From Clostridia bacterium (GTDB lineage Bacteria > Bacillota > Clostridia > Christensenellales > Aristaeellaceae), in the NCBI GenBank assembly GCA_017936765.1, contig JAGBEX010000013.1, positions 28,374 through 92,373 of the forward strand: 64,000 nt of DNA, given 5' to 3'. The translations under genes and the position numbers were made by a program. The notes under the pieces are model-generated. The model had not been told where the DNA came from, searched no databases, and saw only the letters and a list, made by a program, of their open reading frames with translations. How positions within the stretch are numbered: the first letter of the stretch is position 1; each line of letters starts with the position of its first letter. Of the stretch, positions 6,792 through 16,351 are shown piece after piece.

Positions 6792-8567
6792 TTACTTCTG
6801 CAGAGCAGCGGATTCGCCAGCAATGCGGCCGAACACGATGGTGTCGGTCAAAGCGTTGCCGCCCAGACGGTTGGTGCCGTGGATACCACCGGTCACCTCG
6901 CCAGCAGCGTACAGGTTCTCGATGATCTCACCGCTCTCGTTGTACACGCGGCACAGGGTATCGATGCGGACGCCGCCCATGGTGTGATGCACGGTGGGCA
7001 CGCGGGCGCCAGCATAGAAGGGGCCGTTGTCGATGGGAGCGCCGAACAGGGTGCGGCCGAACTGGTCAGCCTGGCCTTCCTTGGCGCCGCCGATGCAGTA
7101 CTCGTTGTACTCAGCAATGGTGGCCTTCAGGTTGGCAGCGTCCACGTTCATCAGCACAGCCAGCTCGTCCAGGGTGTCGGCCTTCACAGCGCGGCCAGCT
7201 TCCACCAGCTGGTTGGCGCTCTCGCCGAAGTTGTTCAGCTCGTCGCCGGTGGGATAGGTATCGGAGTCCATCACGATCCACATGTAAGCGTCTTCCTGAG
7301 CAAACAGGTCGCGGGTCATGTCGTCGCGGCGGCCGCCCTCATCGCCATAGCGCAGGCCGGACTTGTTCACGAAGATACGGGAATCAACACCATGCTCGAT
7401 GTTGCCGGACAGGGAGCCGGTCACAGGATCGCCCAGGGGCAGCAGCTGAATGTTGCCCATCTGGATGAAGTCAGCCTGCAGCTTCTGCAGCATCTTCACG
7501 CCGTCGCCGGTAGCGCCGGGATGGTTAGTGGACAGAACCTTCTCGTCCAGCATACCCCAGATGGCGTCGTAGGCCATGCGCAGCTCAACGTTCTTGGAGA
7601 AGCCGCCGGTGGCCACCACAACGCTCTTGGCATTGATGGTCACGGTGTTGCCGGTCTCGCCGGTGCAGACGATGCCGCAAACCTCGCCCTTCTCGTTCAC
7701 CAGGATCTCTTCAGCCTTGGTGTTGAGCATCAGGTCGATCTTGTCGGTGTTGTCGATGTACTTGCCATAGGTCTCAAAGAAGCCAGCGCTGGCCTTGCCG
7801 GCGGGCTTCCAGGCGCGGGGCCACAGGCCGCCGGACACGGTGAACACAGCGTCCTCGCCCAGCCATTCCATGCCCAGCTCCTTGGTCCACTGGATGCCGT
7901 CATAGGCATTGGACACCAGGGTCATCACCAGCTCGGGATCGCCCTGATAGTCGCCGCCAGACAGGGTCTGGGTGTAGTGCCAGTACACAGAGTCGTTCTG
8001 CTTGATGGCGAACTCGCTGCGGTCTTCCACAGCGTTCACAGCGCCGCCAGCCAGAATGGTGTTGCCGCCCACCTTGGGCATCTTTTCCACCACGATGACC
8101 TTGGCGCCATTCTGCTCGGCAGTGATGGCAGCAGCCAGGCCAGCGCCGCCAGCACCGATCACGACCACGTCGGCCTCCAGGGTCTGGTCAGCGCCCTTTT
8201 CCACCACAACTTCCTTCTTTTCCATCAGGGCAGTGATGTCAACGCCGTTGCTCTCCAGGGCGTCCTTGGCAGCCGCCAGAATGCCCTGAGAGGTGAAGGT
8301 AGCACCGGAAACGGTGTCCACGTTGATGGAGTTCAGTTCCTTCATGTCAGCGGGAACCTTCTCCACAGCGGTGTCGCACACGCCGGGGGTGTCGTTGCAC
8401 TCGTCCACGGTCACATCAACGATGGAGCCGTCGTCAGCCAGGGTCACGGTGACCTTGATGTCGCCCGCAAAGCCCTTGCCGGTGCCGGTGTAGCTGTTGT
8501 CAGCCAGAGCCAGACCAGCGGTCATCATCATGGCCAGAGCCAGAATCAGAGCCAGAATCTTCTTCAT
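6792..8567 (-). CDS. Secreted flavin-dependent reductase, fumarate-reductase family with FMN-binding domain
   Basis: Predicted extracytoplasmic flavoprotein of 591 aa. Order: signal peptide (1-22, ending GLALA), FMN-binding domain (about 25-105) with the flavinylation motif DTVSGATFTS whose Thr would receive FMN from ApbE, then a fumarate reductase/succinate dehydrogenase flavoprotein domain with the FAD motif VVVIGAGGAGLAAA. Conserved active-site segments are HPGATGDG, VHHTMGGVRID and GTNRLGGNALTD. Such enzymes reduce fumarate, urocanate, acrylates or related dietary electron acceptors; the substrate here is not fixed by sequence. There is no haem-binding CXXCH, so electrons must come through flavins. 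Start chosen at the MKK signal peptide because GGAGG lies eight bases before it. Monocistronic. Confidence 0.9.
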   Translation of the reverse strand: MKKILALILALAMMMTAGLALADNSYTGTGKGFAGDIKVTVTLADDGSIVDVTVDECNDTPGVCDTAVEKVPADMKELNSINVDTVSGATFTSQGILAAAKDALESNGVDITALMEKKEVVVEKGADQTLEADVVVIGAGGAGLAAAITAEQNGAKVIVVEKMPKVGGNTILAGGAVNAVEDRSEFAIKQNDSVYWHYTQTLSGGDYQGDPELVMTLVSNAYDGIQWTKELGMEWLGEDAVFTVSGGLWPRAWKPAGKASAGFFETYGKYIDNTDKIDLMLNTKAEEILVNEKGEVCGIVCTGETGNTVTINAKSVVVATGGFSKNVELRMAYDAIWGMLDEKVLSTNHPGATGDGVKMLQKLQADFIQMGNIQLLPLGDPVTGSLSGNIEHGVDSRIFVNKSGLRYGDEGGRRDDMTRDLFAQEDAYMWIVMDSDTYPTGDELNNFGESANQLVEAGRAVKADTLDELAVLMNVDAANLKATIAEYNEYCIGGAKEGQADQFGRTLFGAPIDNGPFYAGARVPTVHHTMGGVRIDTLCRVYNESGEIIENLYAAGEVTGGIHGTNRLGGNALTDTIVFGRIAGESAALQK

Positions 8568-8594
8568 GGTATCTTCCTCCTTATTTCTCTTTGA

Positions 8595-8612
8595 TTGACA
8601 AAACTTTGTCAA
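8595..8612. promoter_or_regulatory. Operator-like inverted repeat upstream of the secreted reductase
   Basis: TTGACAAA-AC-TTTGTCAA, perfect 8-bp arms with a 2-bp centre, lying between the -10 element and the ribosome site of the reductase gene. Position suits repression. Confidence 0.55.
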
Positions 8613-8624
8613 CCTTTGGTATAT

Positions 8625-8652
8625 ATTATATCATATTCCATGTATGATTCAA
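8625..8652 (-). promoter_or_regulatory. Promoter of the secreted reductase
   Basis: Minus strand TTGAAT (8647-8652), 16-bp spacer, TATAAT (8625-8630). Confidence 0.65.
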
Positions 8653-8712
8653 TAGTCTTTTCTTGATATTCTTTCAGACTTTTTTATCCTTCCTTCACAC
8701 TTCCCGTATAGG

Positions 8713-8739
8713 AAAAGCCGCAGCAAGTTCGCTGCGGCT
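8713..8739 (-). terminator. Terminator of recA
   Basis: Minus-strand stem AGCCGCAGC/GCTGCGGCT (8716-8739) with a 6-nt loop, followed by a short T tract, seven bases past the recA stop. Confidence 0.8.
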
Positions 8740-8745
8740 GAAATG

Positions 8746-9879
<1,134 letters not shown>

Positions 9880-9901
9880 GTTGAACACATCCTTTCAACT
9901 C

Positions 9902-9918
9902 GATAGGATTATCCTATC
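9902..9918. promoter_or_regulatory. Inverted repeat GATAGGAT-T-ATCCTATC in the recA promoter region
   Basis: Perfect 8-bp arms around one base, 23 bp upstream of the recA start. On the minus strand TAGGAT inside it is 17 bp from TTGCAA, so it may overlap the -10 element. Possible operator; the binding protein is unknown. Confidence 0.4.
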
Positions 9919-9992
9919 ATGCTCTGTTCGCATTTGCAAGGGGAACACCCGAAAAAACTCCACAAATCGACACCCAAACACCCCTGCATCAT

Positions 9993-10249
9993 CCGCGTCG
10001 CGGCGCATCCGTTATGCGCCGTGACCCCCACAAAGGAAAAACCCACTTCCAACAACTGAAAGTGGGTTTCGAAAGGGTGAGCGATGCTCGCGCCGCCAGT
10101 GGCGGAAGCAGCGAGCTGAGCGAATCAACCGAAACGAGCATTCGAGCCTTTAGGCGAGAAGGCGACGATTGAGGTTGCGGATCGAACGGCCCTTCGTGGG
10201 ATTCTTAAGGGCAAAGCCCTTAAGCGGAGTCCAGAGGCAGCGCCTCTGG
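9993..10249 (-). repeat. Mosaic palindromic repeat element, copy 1 (reverse orientation)
   Basis: Fills most of the 377-bp recA-yebC gap. From left: module CGCGTCGCGGCGCATCCG with ATGCGCCGTGACCCC (9993-10028), a hairpin AAACCCACTT/AAGTGGGTTT (10039-10069), about 130 bp of unique sequence, then CTTAAGGGC/GCCCTTAAG (10204-10224) and CCAGAGGC/GCCTCTGG (10231-10249). The same modules in the same order occur at 36508, 59125 and 60771. The last hairpins sit eight bases beyond the yebC stop and could act on its mRNA 3' end. No gene is visible within it. Confidence 0.8.
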
Positions 10250-10256
10250 CCCCTTA

Positions 10257-11003
10257 TCACTCCTCGTCTTCCTCTTCGGGAAGCTCGGCGTTGTGGTAGA
10301 CGTTCTGCACGTCGTCGTTGTCGTCCAGCATATCCAGCAGCTTCTGGATGTTTTTGAGGGTGTCAGGATCGTCCACGGACACGGTGTTCTGGGGGATCTT
10401 GTTCACCTCGGCGGAGAGGAAGGACAGACCCTGCTGCTCCAGGGCTTCGCGGACGGCGGAGAAATCGGCGGGAGAGGTGTAGATCTCGTAGACATCCTCC
10501 TCGGCCTTCATGTCTTCGGCACCGGCGTCCAGGGCCATCATCATCATCTCGTCCTCGTCGCTGCCGGGGGTACGCTCCACCACCAGCACGCCCTTCTCGT
10601 CGAACATGAAGGACACGGAGCCGGCGTTGCCCAGGTTGCCGCCGTTCTTGGCGAAGCAATGGCGCACGTCGGACACGGTGCGGTTGCGGTTATCGGTGAT
10701 GGTATCCACGATCACCGCCACGCCACCGGGGGCATAGCCTTCGTAGGTGATCTGCTCGTAGTTCACGTCGCCCATTTCACCGGAGGCCTTCTTGATGGAA
10801 CGCTGGATGTTATCGTTGGGCATATTGTTGGCCTTGGCCTTGGCGATCACGTCGCGCAGCTTGCCATTGGACTCGGGGTTGGCGCCGCCTTCGCGCACAG
10901 CGATGGCGATCTCGCGGCCGATCTTGGTGAAGATAGCGCCGCGCTTGGCGTCGGCCTTACCCTTCTTAGCCTGAATATTATGCCACTTGGAATGACCGGA
11001 CAT
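10257..11003 (-). CDS. yebC: YebC/PmpR family transcriptional regulator / translation factor
   Basis: 248-residue member of the YebC/TACO1 family, involved in translation of difficult proline-rich stretches and reported in some species as a DNA-binding regulator. N-terminus [16 protein letters not shown] and the segment [13 protein letters not shown] are diagnostic; an acidic tail ELPEEEDEE ends the protein. Start at ATG 11003 behind GGAGGG; an in-frame ATG 12 codons earlier lacks a site. Stands between recA and a divergent metabolic gene. Confidence 0.95.
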   Translation of the reverse strand: MSGHSKWHNIQAKKGKADAKRGAIFTKIGREIAIAVREGGANPESNGKLRDVIAKAKANNMPNDNIQRSIKKASGEMGDVNYEQITYEGYAPGGVAVIVDTITDNRNRTVSDVRHCFAKNGGNLGNAGSVSFMFDEKGVLVVERTPGSDEDEMMMMALDAGAEDMKAEEDVYEIYTSPADFSAVREALEQQGLSFLSAEVNKIPQNTVSVDDPDTLKNIQKLLDMLDDNDDVQNVYHNAELPEEEDEE

Positions 11004-11052
11004 TGTATTCCCTCCTAATATATCAAAAAAGATACTCAAACAGAAACGTGTT

Positions 11053-11082
11053 ATTATACCACTATTCCCGTGGGCGCGTCAA
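11053..11082 (-). promoter_or_regulatory. Promoter of yebC
   Basis: Minus strand TTGACG (11077-11082), 18-bp spacer, TATAAT (11053-11058). Confidence 0.7.
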
Positions 11083-11173
11083 GTTTTATCCTGCATTCCT
11101 GCTATTTTTGCAGGGGAAAATGCATTCTTCGGCGAAATGATACCCAACACCACAAAAGATATGAGGCGACCCT

Positions 11174-12424
11174 ATGTCATACGAGCTTTATCTGAGCCAG
11201 ATCGCCGCTGCGCTGGCTGAATCCACCGGCTGCACCGAACCCTCCGCCATCGCGCTGAATGCCGCCACCGCCCGCAGAAACGTGCAGGGCGAGATCGTGC
11301 GGGTCACCGCCCGGCTGGATGCTTATCTGTTCAAGAATGCCATGGGCGTGGGCATCCCCGGCGCGGACGAGCGCGGCGTGGAGCTGTGCGTGGCGCTGGG
11401 CATCACCGCTGGCGACAGCGAGGCAGGCATGAACGCCCTGCACACCGTGACAGCCCAGCAGCTGGCCGAGGGCAAGGCCCTGCGGGAGAAGATCACCGTG
11501 GAGATCGCTGAGGAAGCCCAGGGGCTGTACATCGAGACCGTGATCGAAACGGAATACGACTGTGTGCGGGTCATCACCAGCCAGAGCCACGACCACATTG
11601 CCCGCATCGAACACGCGCCCTTCGCCCCCTTTGCTGAAGAGGTGCTGGAGGCCGAGGAAGCCGAAGAGGTATGCGGCGACGTGGCGGCCTACCTTGACTT
11701 TGCCAACCATGTGCCGCTGGAGAAGCTGGCCTTCCTGAAATCCGCCCTGGACATGAACCGCCGGGTCTACCGCACCGCCGTGGAGAAGGGCATGGATCGC
11801 CAAGTGCTGCCCTCCATGATGCTGAAGGATCCCTCCGTGTTCGTGCAGGCCAAGCGTATGGCGGGTGCCGCCAGCTATGCCCGCATGAGCGGTGTTCCCC
11901 TGCCCGTGATGACCGCCACCGGCAGCGGCAACCAGGGGCTGACCCTGTTCCTCACCGTGGACGCCGCCGCCCAGGCCTTTGGCGCCGATGAAGAAAAGCT
12001 CCTGCGCGCCCTGGCGCTGGCCAACATGGTGAACATCTACATCAAGAGCCACATCGGCCCGCTGAGCAGCGTGTGTGCCTGTGGCGTGGCCTCCGGCCTG
12101 GGTGCCTCCCTGGGCGCGGTGTATCTGCTGGGCGGCGGCGAAAAGGAAATGCTCCAGGCCGCCCGCAACATTCTGGGTTCCGTCAGCGGCATGATCTGCG
12201 ATGGCGCCAAGGAGGGCTGTGCCAGCAAGGTAGCCCTCTCCGCAGGCCTGGCGGTGGAAGCCGCCTGCCTGGCCATGGAGGGCAGCGGCATCCACGCCCA
12301 GGACGGCATTCTGGACAACGATTTCGACCACCTCATCGCCCACCTGGGCGAACTGGTGCTGGAGGGCATGGGCAAAACCAACAGCACCATTGTGAACATC
12401 ATGATGAACGAAAAGAGGTGCTGA
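11174..12424 (+). CDS. L-cysteine desulfidase / UPF0597 (YhaM, CyuA-like) family protein
   Basis: 416-residue member of the serine dehydratase alpha-like UPF0597 family; characterised relatives use an Fe-S cluster to convert L-cysteine to pyruvate, ammonia and sulfide. Signature segments are ESTGCTEPSAIAL near residue 17-29, TGSGNQGLTLFL near 255, and clustered cysteines in SSVCACGVASGLGASLG and GMICDGAKEGCASKVA, which probably hold the cluster. The start has GAGGCG seven bases upstream. Only three bases separate it from the GNAT gene, so they form an operon. Substrate could be another amino acid. Confidence 0.85.
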   Translation: MSYELYLSQIAAALAESTGCTEPSAIALNAATARRNVQGEIVRVTARLDAYLFKNAMGVGIPGADERGVELCVALGITAGDSEAGMNALHTVTAQQLAEGKALREKITVEIAEEAQGLYIETVIETEYDCVRVITSQSHDHIARIEHAPFAPFAEEVLEAEEAEEVCGDVAAYLDFANHVPLEKLAFLKSALDMNRRVYRTAVEKGMDRQVLPSMMLKDPSVFVQAKRMAGAASYARMSGVPLPVMTATGSGNQGLTLFLTVDAAAQAFGADEEKLLRALALANMVNIYIKSHIGPLSSVCACGVASGLGASLGAVYLLGGGEKEMLQAARNILGSVSGMICDGAKEGCASKVALSAGLAVEAACLAMEGSGIHAQDGILDNDFDHLIAHLGELVLEGMGKTNSTIVNIMMNEKRC

Positions 12425-12427
12425 CCT

Positions 12428-12856
12428 ATGACCATCCAGCAGGAACGTCTCACCCCGGAAAGCTACATCAGCTTCCTCGCCCGCACCGACCTGGGTTCCC
12501 AGTACCCCCGGGAGCGCTTTGAGGAGCGCATCGCCCGGCTGGTGCAAAACGCCTCCATCAGCCTCACCGCCCGCACGGAGGAGGGCGAACTCATCGGCGT
12601 GTGCTTCGGCATCACCGACTTTGCCTACTGGCTCTTCATCACCGACCTGGGCATCGACCGCCGCTACGTGCGCCAGGGCATCGGCAAGCAGCTGATGCAG
12701 CGCGCCCTGGACCTGGCCGGCGGCGAGAAGGACATCATCATGTACACCTGCGCCAACGAGAACGCCATTCAGTTTTACCAGAAGCAGGGCATGACCTTTG
12801 CGGAGGATGTGATGGTGTATAATCATGTGGATTGGACGGATTTTGTAGTAGAATAA
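12428..12856 (+). CDS. GNAT family N-acetyltransferase
   Basis: 142-residue acetyltransferase. The acetyl-CoA binding motif A is visible as DLGIDRRYVRQGIGKQLMQ (R-x-x-G-x-G type) near residue 78-96, followed by YTCANENAIQFYQKQGM, the usual beta6-alpha4 region. The acceptor is unknown. Second gene behind the desulfidase-type gene, before a bidirectional terminator. Confidence 0.88.
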   Translation: MTIQQERLTPESYISFLARTDLGSQYPRERFEERIARLVQNASISLTARTEEGELIGVCFGITDFAYWLFITDLGIDRRYVRQGIGKQLMQRALDLAGGEKDIIMYTCANENAIQFYQKQGMTFAEDVMVYNHVDWTDFVVE

Positions 12857-12861
12857 AAAAG

Positions 12862-12897
12862 CGAAGGCTGACCGGGTAAGGTCAGTCTTCGTCTTTT
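12862..12897. terminator. Bidirectional terminator between GNAT and phosphatase genes
   Basis: Stem 12862-12873 with 12880-12891 and 6-nt loop, T-rich on the right and A6 on the left. It overlaps the last codons of the convergent phosphatase gene. Confidence 0.85.
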
Positions 12898-13340
12898 ATA
12901 TATGCCAGCAGCTTTTCGCACCCCTCGCGGATGTCCCGGTACGCAATGTCAAACCGATCCGAATACCAGGGGTCGGACACCTCCCCCGGCCTGTCGGTGA
13001 AGTCCATCAGCCGATGGATCTTCCCCTCCGGGTCGCCGCCCAGCATCCGGTGCATATTGCGGATGTTGGCGTTGTCCATGCCGATCAGCAGGTCATAGTC
13101 CGCATAATCCCTGCGGGTCAGCTGCCGCGCCCCGCGTTTCTCCACCGGAATGCCCTGGCGCGCCAGCTCCGCCCTTGCCGGAGGATACACCGGGTTGCCG
13201 ATCTCCTCGGTGCTGGTGGCCGCCGAGGCAATGCTGAACTGCCCCTCCAGCCCGCGTTCACGGACGAGGTGCTTCATGATCATCTCCGCCATGGGGCTGC
13301 GGCAGATGTTGCCGTGGCAAATAAACAGTATTTTCTTCAT
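12882..13340 (-). CDS. Low molecular weight protein-tyrosine-phosphatase
   Basis: 152-residue LMW-PTP. The catalytic loop CHGNICRS (Cys8, Arg14) is at the N-terminus and the general acid Asp is in DPWYSDRFD near residue 120. In bacteria such enzymes dephosphorylate tyrosine kinases or exopolysaccharide regulators; no tyrosine kinase gene is nearby. The 3' end runs into the shared terminator hairpin. Confidence 0.93.
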   Translation of the reverse strand: MKKILFICHGNICRSPMAEMIMKHLVRERGLEGQFSIASAATSTEEIGNPVYPPARAELARQGIPVEKRGARQLTRRDYADYDLLIGMDNANIRNMHRMLGGDPEGKIHRLMDFTDRPGEVSDPWYSDRFDIAYRDIREGCEKLLAYIKDED

Positions 13341-13511
13341 CGTCTTATATCTCCTAATAAGTGCTGTGTTTCTTCTTAAAATCTTCCCGTATAATCATAT
13401 CACAAATCTGGCTCGTCGTATAGTTATGCTGATGATAACAACCATTACCAATGCGCACAGGTATGCCGTATTGCTCGAAAATGCTACTTGAGCAGGCCTT
13501 TTCAAACAGAA

Positions 13512-13550
13512 AACAGCTCCGCACCCACATTGTTCCGGTACGGAGCTGTT
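13512..13550 (-). terminator. Terminator of the DUF4428 gene
   Basis: AACAGCTCCG/CGGAGCTGTT stem (13512-13521 with 13541-13550), minus-strand TTTTCTGTTTG follows. Confidence 0.75.
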
Positions 13551-13614
13551 CTCAATCACACTTGAAAGCTGCCATTATCGAATACAGGACATTTACCTCA
13601 GAAATCCGAGCTGG

Positions 13615-14379
13615 TCATTTCACCTGTGCCAGCGCAGCATCCGCCTTGGCTATCCATTCAGTACGGTCACCCAGATCAATCGCGTTCAGCGCATCGAAGG
13701 TGTCGCTGACTTGTGCTTCATCAATGGTGCCGTCCTTCACGGCCTTGACCGCGCCGACCACCGCCTTGGCGGCGTTGATTTCACGCTTGGCATTCTGGAA
13801 CATGTTGCGTACGGTCTTCTGGATACCGAACAGTTCGTTAAAATACTTCTCAATGGCCGGATAAACTCCACTATTGCTCAACTGTACTCGGAAGTAATTC
13901 ATGCCGGAGGTGTTCTGGAAGCCAAACCAGCAGTAATGCCGGGTTTCTTCCTTGCCCTCGCTGTTCTTGGTGGTTTCGCTGTCGTATTCATAGGTGACCA
14001 GGTCGGCCAGGCGGTATACACAGGCGTACTCGGTCTTGCCGAAGAACATGAACTTGTAGCGGTTCTCGTTGAAAGCAATCAGGCCGGTAGAAGGTGACAC
14101 ATACACCTGGTATTCCTGAATGCCAGTCACCTGGCGCAGCTTTTCTTCCTTCACTTTGGTTTTCTTCAGCGGAACGAAGATCTGGTTCCACACCTTGGTG
14201 CCGTATTCGATCTGGGCGATATGATCCGTTACATCCTGCAGGTAAGCCGGTACGCAGTCGAAAGTCTTGAAGAGCTTTTTGCGGCAGTTCTTTCGGCAGA
14301 TGTAGTTGCCGTCCGCCAGCTTCTGTGCGGAGATCAGACCGATCTCTGCTCCGCAGATCGCGCAGTTATGCTTTGCCAT
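13615..14379 (-). CDS. DUF4428 domain-containing protein (zinc-ribbon-like N-terminus)
   Basis: 254 aa, not secreted. Residues 4-32 hold CAICGAEIGL and ICRKNC, a four-cysteine DUF4428-type zinc knuckle. The middle (about 60-160) is a beta-rich segment with YQVYVSPSTGLIAFNENRYKF that looks like a PH-type or SHOCT-associated domain, and the C-terminus is helical. Function unknown. Start at ATG 14379 behind AAAGGAGG. It follows the seven-gene envelope operon in the same direction, separated by a 162-bp stretch with short hairpins, so it may be partly co-expressed. Confidence 0.75.
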   Translation of the reverse strand: MAKHNCAICGAEIGLISAQKLADGNYICRKNCRKKLFKTFDCVPAYLQDVTDHIAQIEYGTKVWNQIFVPLKKTKVKEEKLRQVTGIQEYQVYVSPSTGLIAFNENRYKFMFFGKTEYACVYRLADLVTYEYDSETTKNSEGKEETRHYCWFGFQNTSGMNYFRVQLSNSGVYPAIEKYFNELFGIQKTVRNMFQNAKREINAAKAVVGAVKAVKDGTIDEAQVSDTFDALNAIDLGDRTEWIAKADAALAQVK

Positions 14380-14414
14380 GGATTTATCCTCTCCTCCTTT
14401 TCTATCGGCCATCA

Positions 14415-14487
14415 CCGAGGCAAGCTCGGCGCTGACTACACTTCGACCAATGCAAGCATTGGCCTCGTTAGTCGGGACTTGCGTCCC
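14415..14487 (-). other. Cluster of small hairpins upstream of the DUF4428 gene
   Basis: Three short stems with 4-5-nt loops: CCGAG/CTCGG (14415-14429), CCAATG/CATTGG (14447-14462) and GGGAC/GTCCC (14474-14487). A further stem GACTA/TAGTC (14434-14438 with 14469-14473) encloses the middle one. Could be a structured 5' leader or one more relic of the dispersed hairpin modules. Confidence 0.45.
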
Positions 14488-14541
14488 TCCCTTTTATTTT
14501 GTCTTTCTCCTCAGAGAAAGTATCAATCCCTCAATATGCCG

Positions 14542-15480
14542 TCAGAACTCACTCAGATAAAGGCTGCCATCCTCGCCGCTCATGTCCACAAAGGCAAAAT
14601 GATATGCCCCCGTCTGATCCTCGTAGCCCACGGCCAGGTTGGGCATATCGCCATACATGACAGCTGTCACAGCAAGCGGATGCTCCGGATCCATTTCATA
14701 CTGGATGTTTTCCAGCGTGGCCTGGATGGTCTCCTGGCCTGTCTCAGCGTTGACACATTGGATGGACACGCTGAACAGGTGAACATGCCTGAGCGTGGAA
14801 TCCGCATACAGGACGTAATGCACCTTGGGCGTATCTTCATCCACAGGCTCGAATTCCGTGTAATCGTAGGCTGTGTAATCGTAGGCCGAAAGGTCGAAAT
14901 CTTCGGCATAGGCAATGCCAAGGGCAAGGTCCGGGGGCGTGTATGCCTCGTCAAAGATATGGTAGTTGTAGTGCAGGGATACCTCCTGCGGAAAGTGCGA
15001 CAGCTCGTTGTAAGGCACGGCAAGGTCGGCATCGACATACACACCATAGCCGTAGTATTCCACATAGGCCTGGCCGCTGGCATGTACGGCGCAGTTGCGC
15101 ACAATGGTGTTCGGCGGAATCGCACCTGCAGGCACCAGGTCGCCCATAGCTTCGTAATAATCGGTCCAATCCGAAATCAGCATGGCGCTGCAAACCGACA
15201 GCCCCTCGCATTGCTGGAGATACTTCGCCTGAATGTAGCCCTGATCGTCCTCGTACACAGCGTAGATCCAGTTTTCGCCATACTGCTGGCAGTCCGTTAC
15301 AACAGCGCCCAAAGGTACCTTAACCAAGCGTTTGGCGCTGGTGCTGGGGTTTTCCCGCAGGGAGACCCACTCGTTGCAGTTGACGACCTCCATGTTGCCA
15401 TAGTACACATTGTCAGCCATGGCCGGAAGCACCGTGAGAAGCATACACAGCAGCAGGATCACCACAGTAACGCGCTTCAT
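14542..15480 (-). CDS. Secreted protein with bacterial SH3-like domain
   Basis: 312 aa with a signal peptide (1-22, ending PAMA). Residues about 30-95 form an SH3_3-like domain (EWVSLRENPSTSAKRLVKVPLGAVV, then WIYAVYEDDQGYIQAKYL), a fold that often binds the cell wall. The rest (about 100-312) is beta-rich, aromatic and acidic, with a YDYTAYDYTE repeat near 195, and is not recognised. Its ATG overlaps the upstream gene's stop (ATGA). Last gene of the envelope operon. Confidence 0.75.
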   Translation of the reverse strand: MKRVTVVILLLCMLLTVLPAMADNVYYGNMEVVNCNEWVSLRENPSTSAKRLVKVPLGAVVTDCQQYGENWIYAVYEDDQGYIQAKYLQQCEGLSVCSAMLISDWTDYYEAMGDLVPAGAIPPNTIVRNCAVHASGQAYVEYYGYGVYVDADLAVPYNELSHFPQEVSLHYNYHIFDEAYTPPDLALGIAYAEDFDLSAYDYTAYDYTEFEPVDEDTPKVHYVLYADSTLRHVHLFSVSIQCVNAETGQETIQATLENIQYEMDPEHPLAVTAVMYGDMPNLAVGYEDQTGAYHFAFVDMSGEDGSLYLSEF

Positions 15481-16337
15481 GCGGAGATCCCCTCCTTCGC
15501 CTTAGGCTTGCGAATGCCGAGGACAACCAGCACCGCGCCGATCACCATGAAAACCACAGCGCCGCCGATGACGCCGTTCTTGTTGGAAGAAAGCAGCTGG
15601 TCTTTGGTCTGCACGCCGTCTTTCACAATGGCACCCAGCTTTTCATGCGCCACAAGGGTATTGCCCTGCTGGATGCCAGCAACGGTCACCCCAGCATCCG
15701 TGCCTGTGTAGACCTTGTATGCGTAGGCCTTGGCACCCTCGCGTTCGTCAGCGATCTCCTTGTTCATCTCGCGCGTAAGGTGCGGGATATCCAGATTGCC
15801 GCTGTATTCAAAGGCGTCATAATAGTATGTACCGCCGACGATCACCCACCAGCGATCCGTCCAGGCACCTTCGGTTGTTTTTCCTTTAGAGACCTCGTAG
15901 CCCTTGGCGCTGATCTCCTCCATATTGAAGTCCTCATATTCGCTGCCAGCAGAAAGCCCGATGAGCGTCTTTTCATCCAGGGCAAACTCGCCCAGCGATG
16001 CCTTGCCGACAATGCTCTTCTGGCCCTTGGCTACCCAGCCGTATTTATACTCCATTTTTTCGCTGGAGGTCAGCTTGTACTCCTCGGCATAGCGATAGGC
16101 TTTGATGGTATCCAGCGACAGACCAAGCTCCTCGTCATAGGCAGGTCCGGTCATTTCCGGCTTGCCATGGATGATCACCATTTTGCCTTCATTTTCAGGC
16201 AGGATGACCGCTTCATCCAGATAGACGGCGGCTTCCAGCACATCACTCTGTCCGGGAAGGTCCGCAAAGTTCTTGATGCCCAGGGCGATCAGGGCAATAC
16301 CCAGCACCAGCAGAATGATCTTACCGATGTTCTTCAT
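15477..16337 (-). CDS. Membrane protein, TMEM43-like
   Basis: 286 aa with one membrane segment at each end (about 4-22 and 257-276) and a large extracytoplasmic middle. The repeated short strands, VIIHGKPEMTGP and the paired-helix-terminus layout resemble TMEM43/LUMA-type proteins, but the match is judged by eye. The C-terminus RKPKAKEGIS would be cytoplasmic. Sits in the envelope operon, 14 bp after the PG-binding gene and overlapping the SH3 gene. It may anchor the other exported proteins. Confidence 0.6.
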   Translation of the reverse strand: MKNIGKIILLVLGIALIALGIKNFADLPGQSDVLEAAVYLDEAVILPENEGKMVIIHGKPEMTGPAYDEELGLSLDTIKAYRYAEEYKLTSSEKMEYKYGWVAKGQKSIVGKASLGEFALDEKTLIGLSAGSEYEDFNMEEISAKGYEVSKGKTTEGAWTDRWWVIVGGTYYYDAFEYSGNLDIPHLTREMNKEIADEREGAKAYAYKVYTGTDAGVTVAGIQQGNTLVAHEKLGAIVKDGVQTKDQLLSSNKNGVIGGAVVFMVIGAVLVVLGIRKPKAKEGISA

Positions 16338-16351
16338 GCTTCTTCACTCCC

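Noticed and set aside
13416..13424. TCGTATAGT, matching nine bases of the mirrored activator box.
   Set aside because: Only 9 of 14 positions match and there is no -10 element at the 22-nt distance on the rightward side; probably chance.
14503..14520. CTTTCTC/GAGAAAG stem as terminator of the envelope operon.
   Set aside because: On the leftward strand it is followed by A-rich, not T-rich, sequence.
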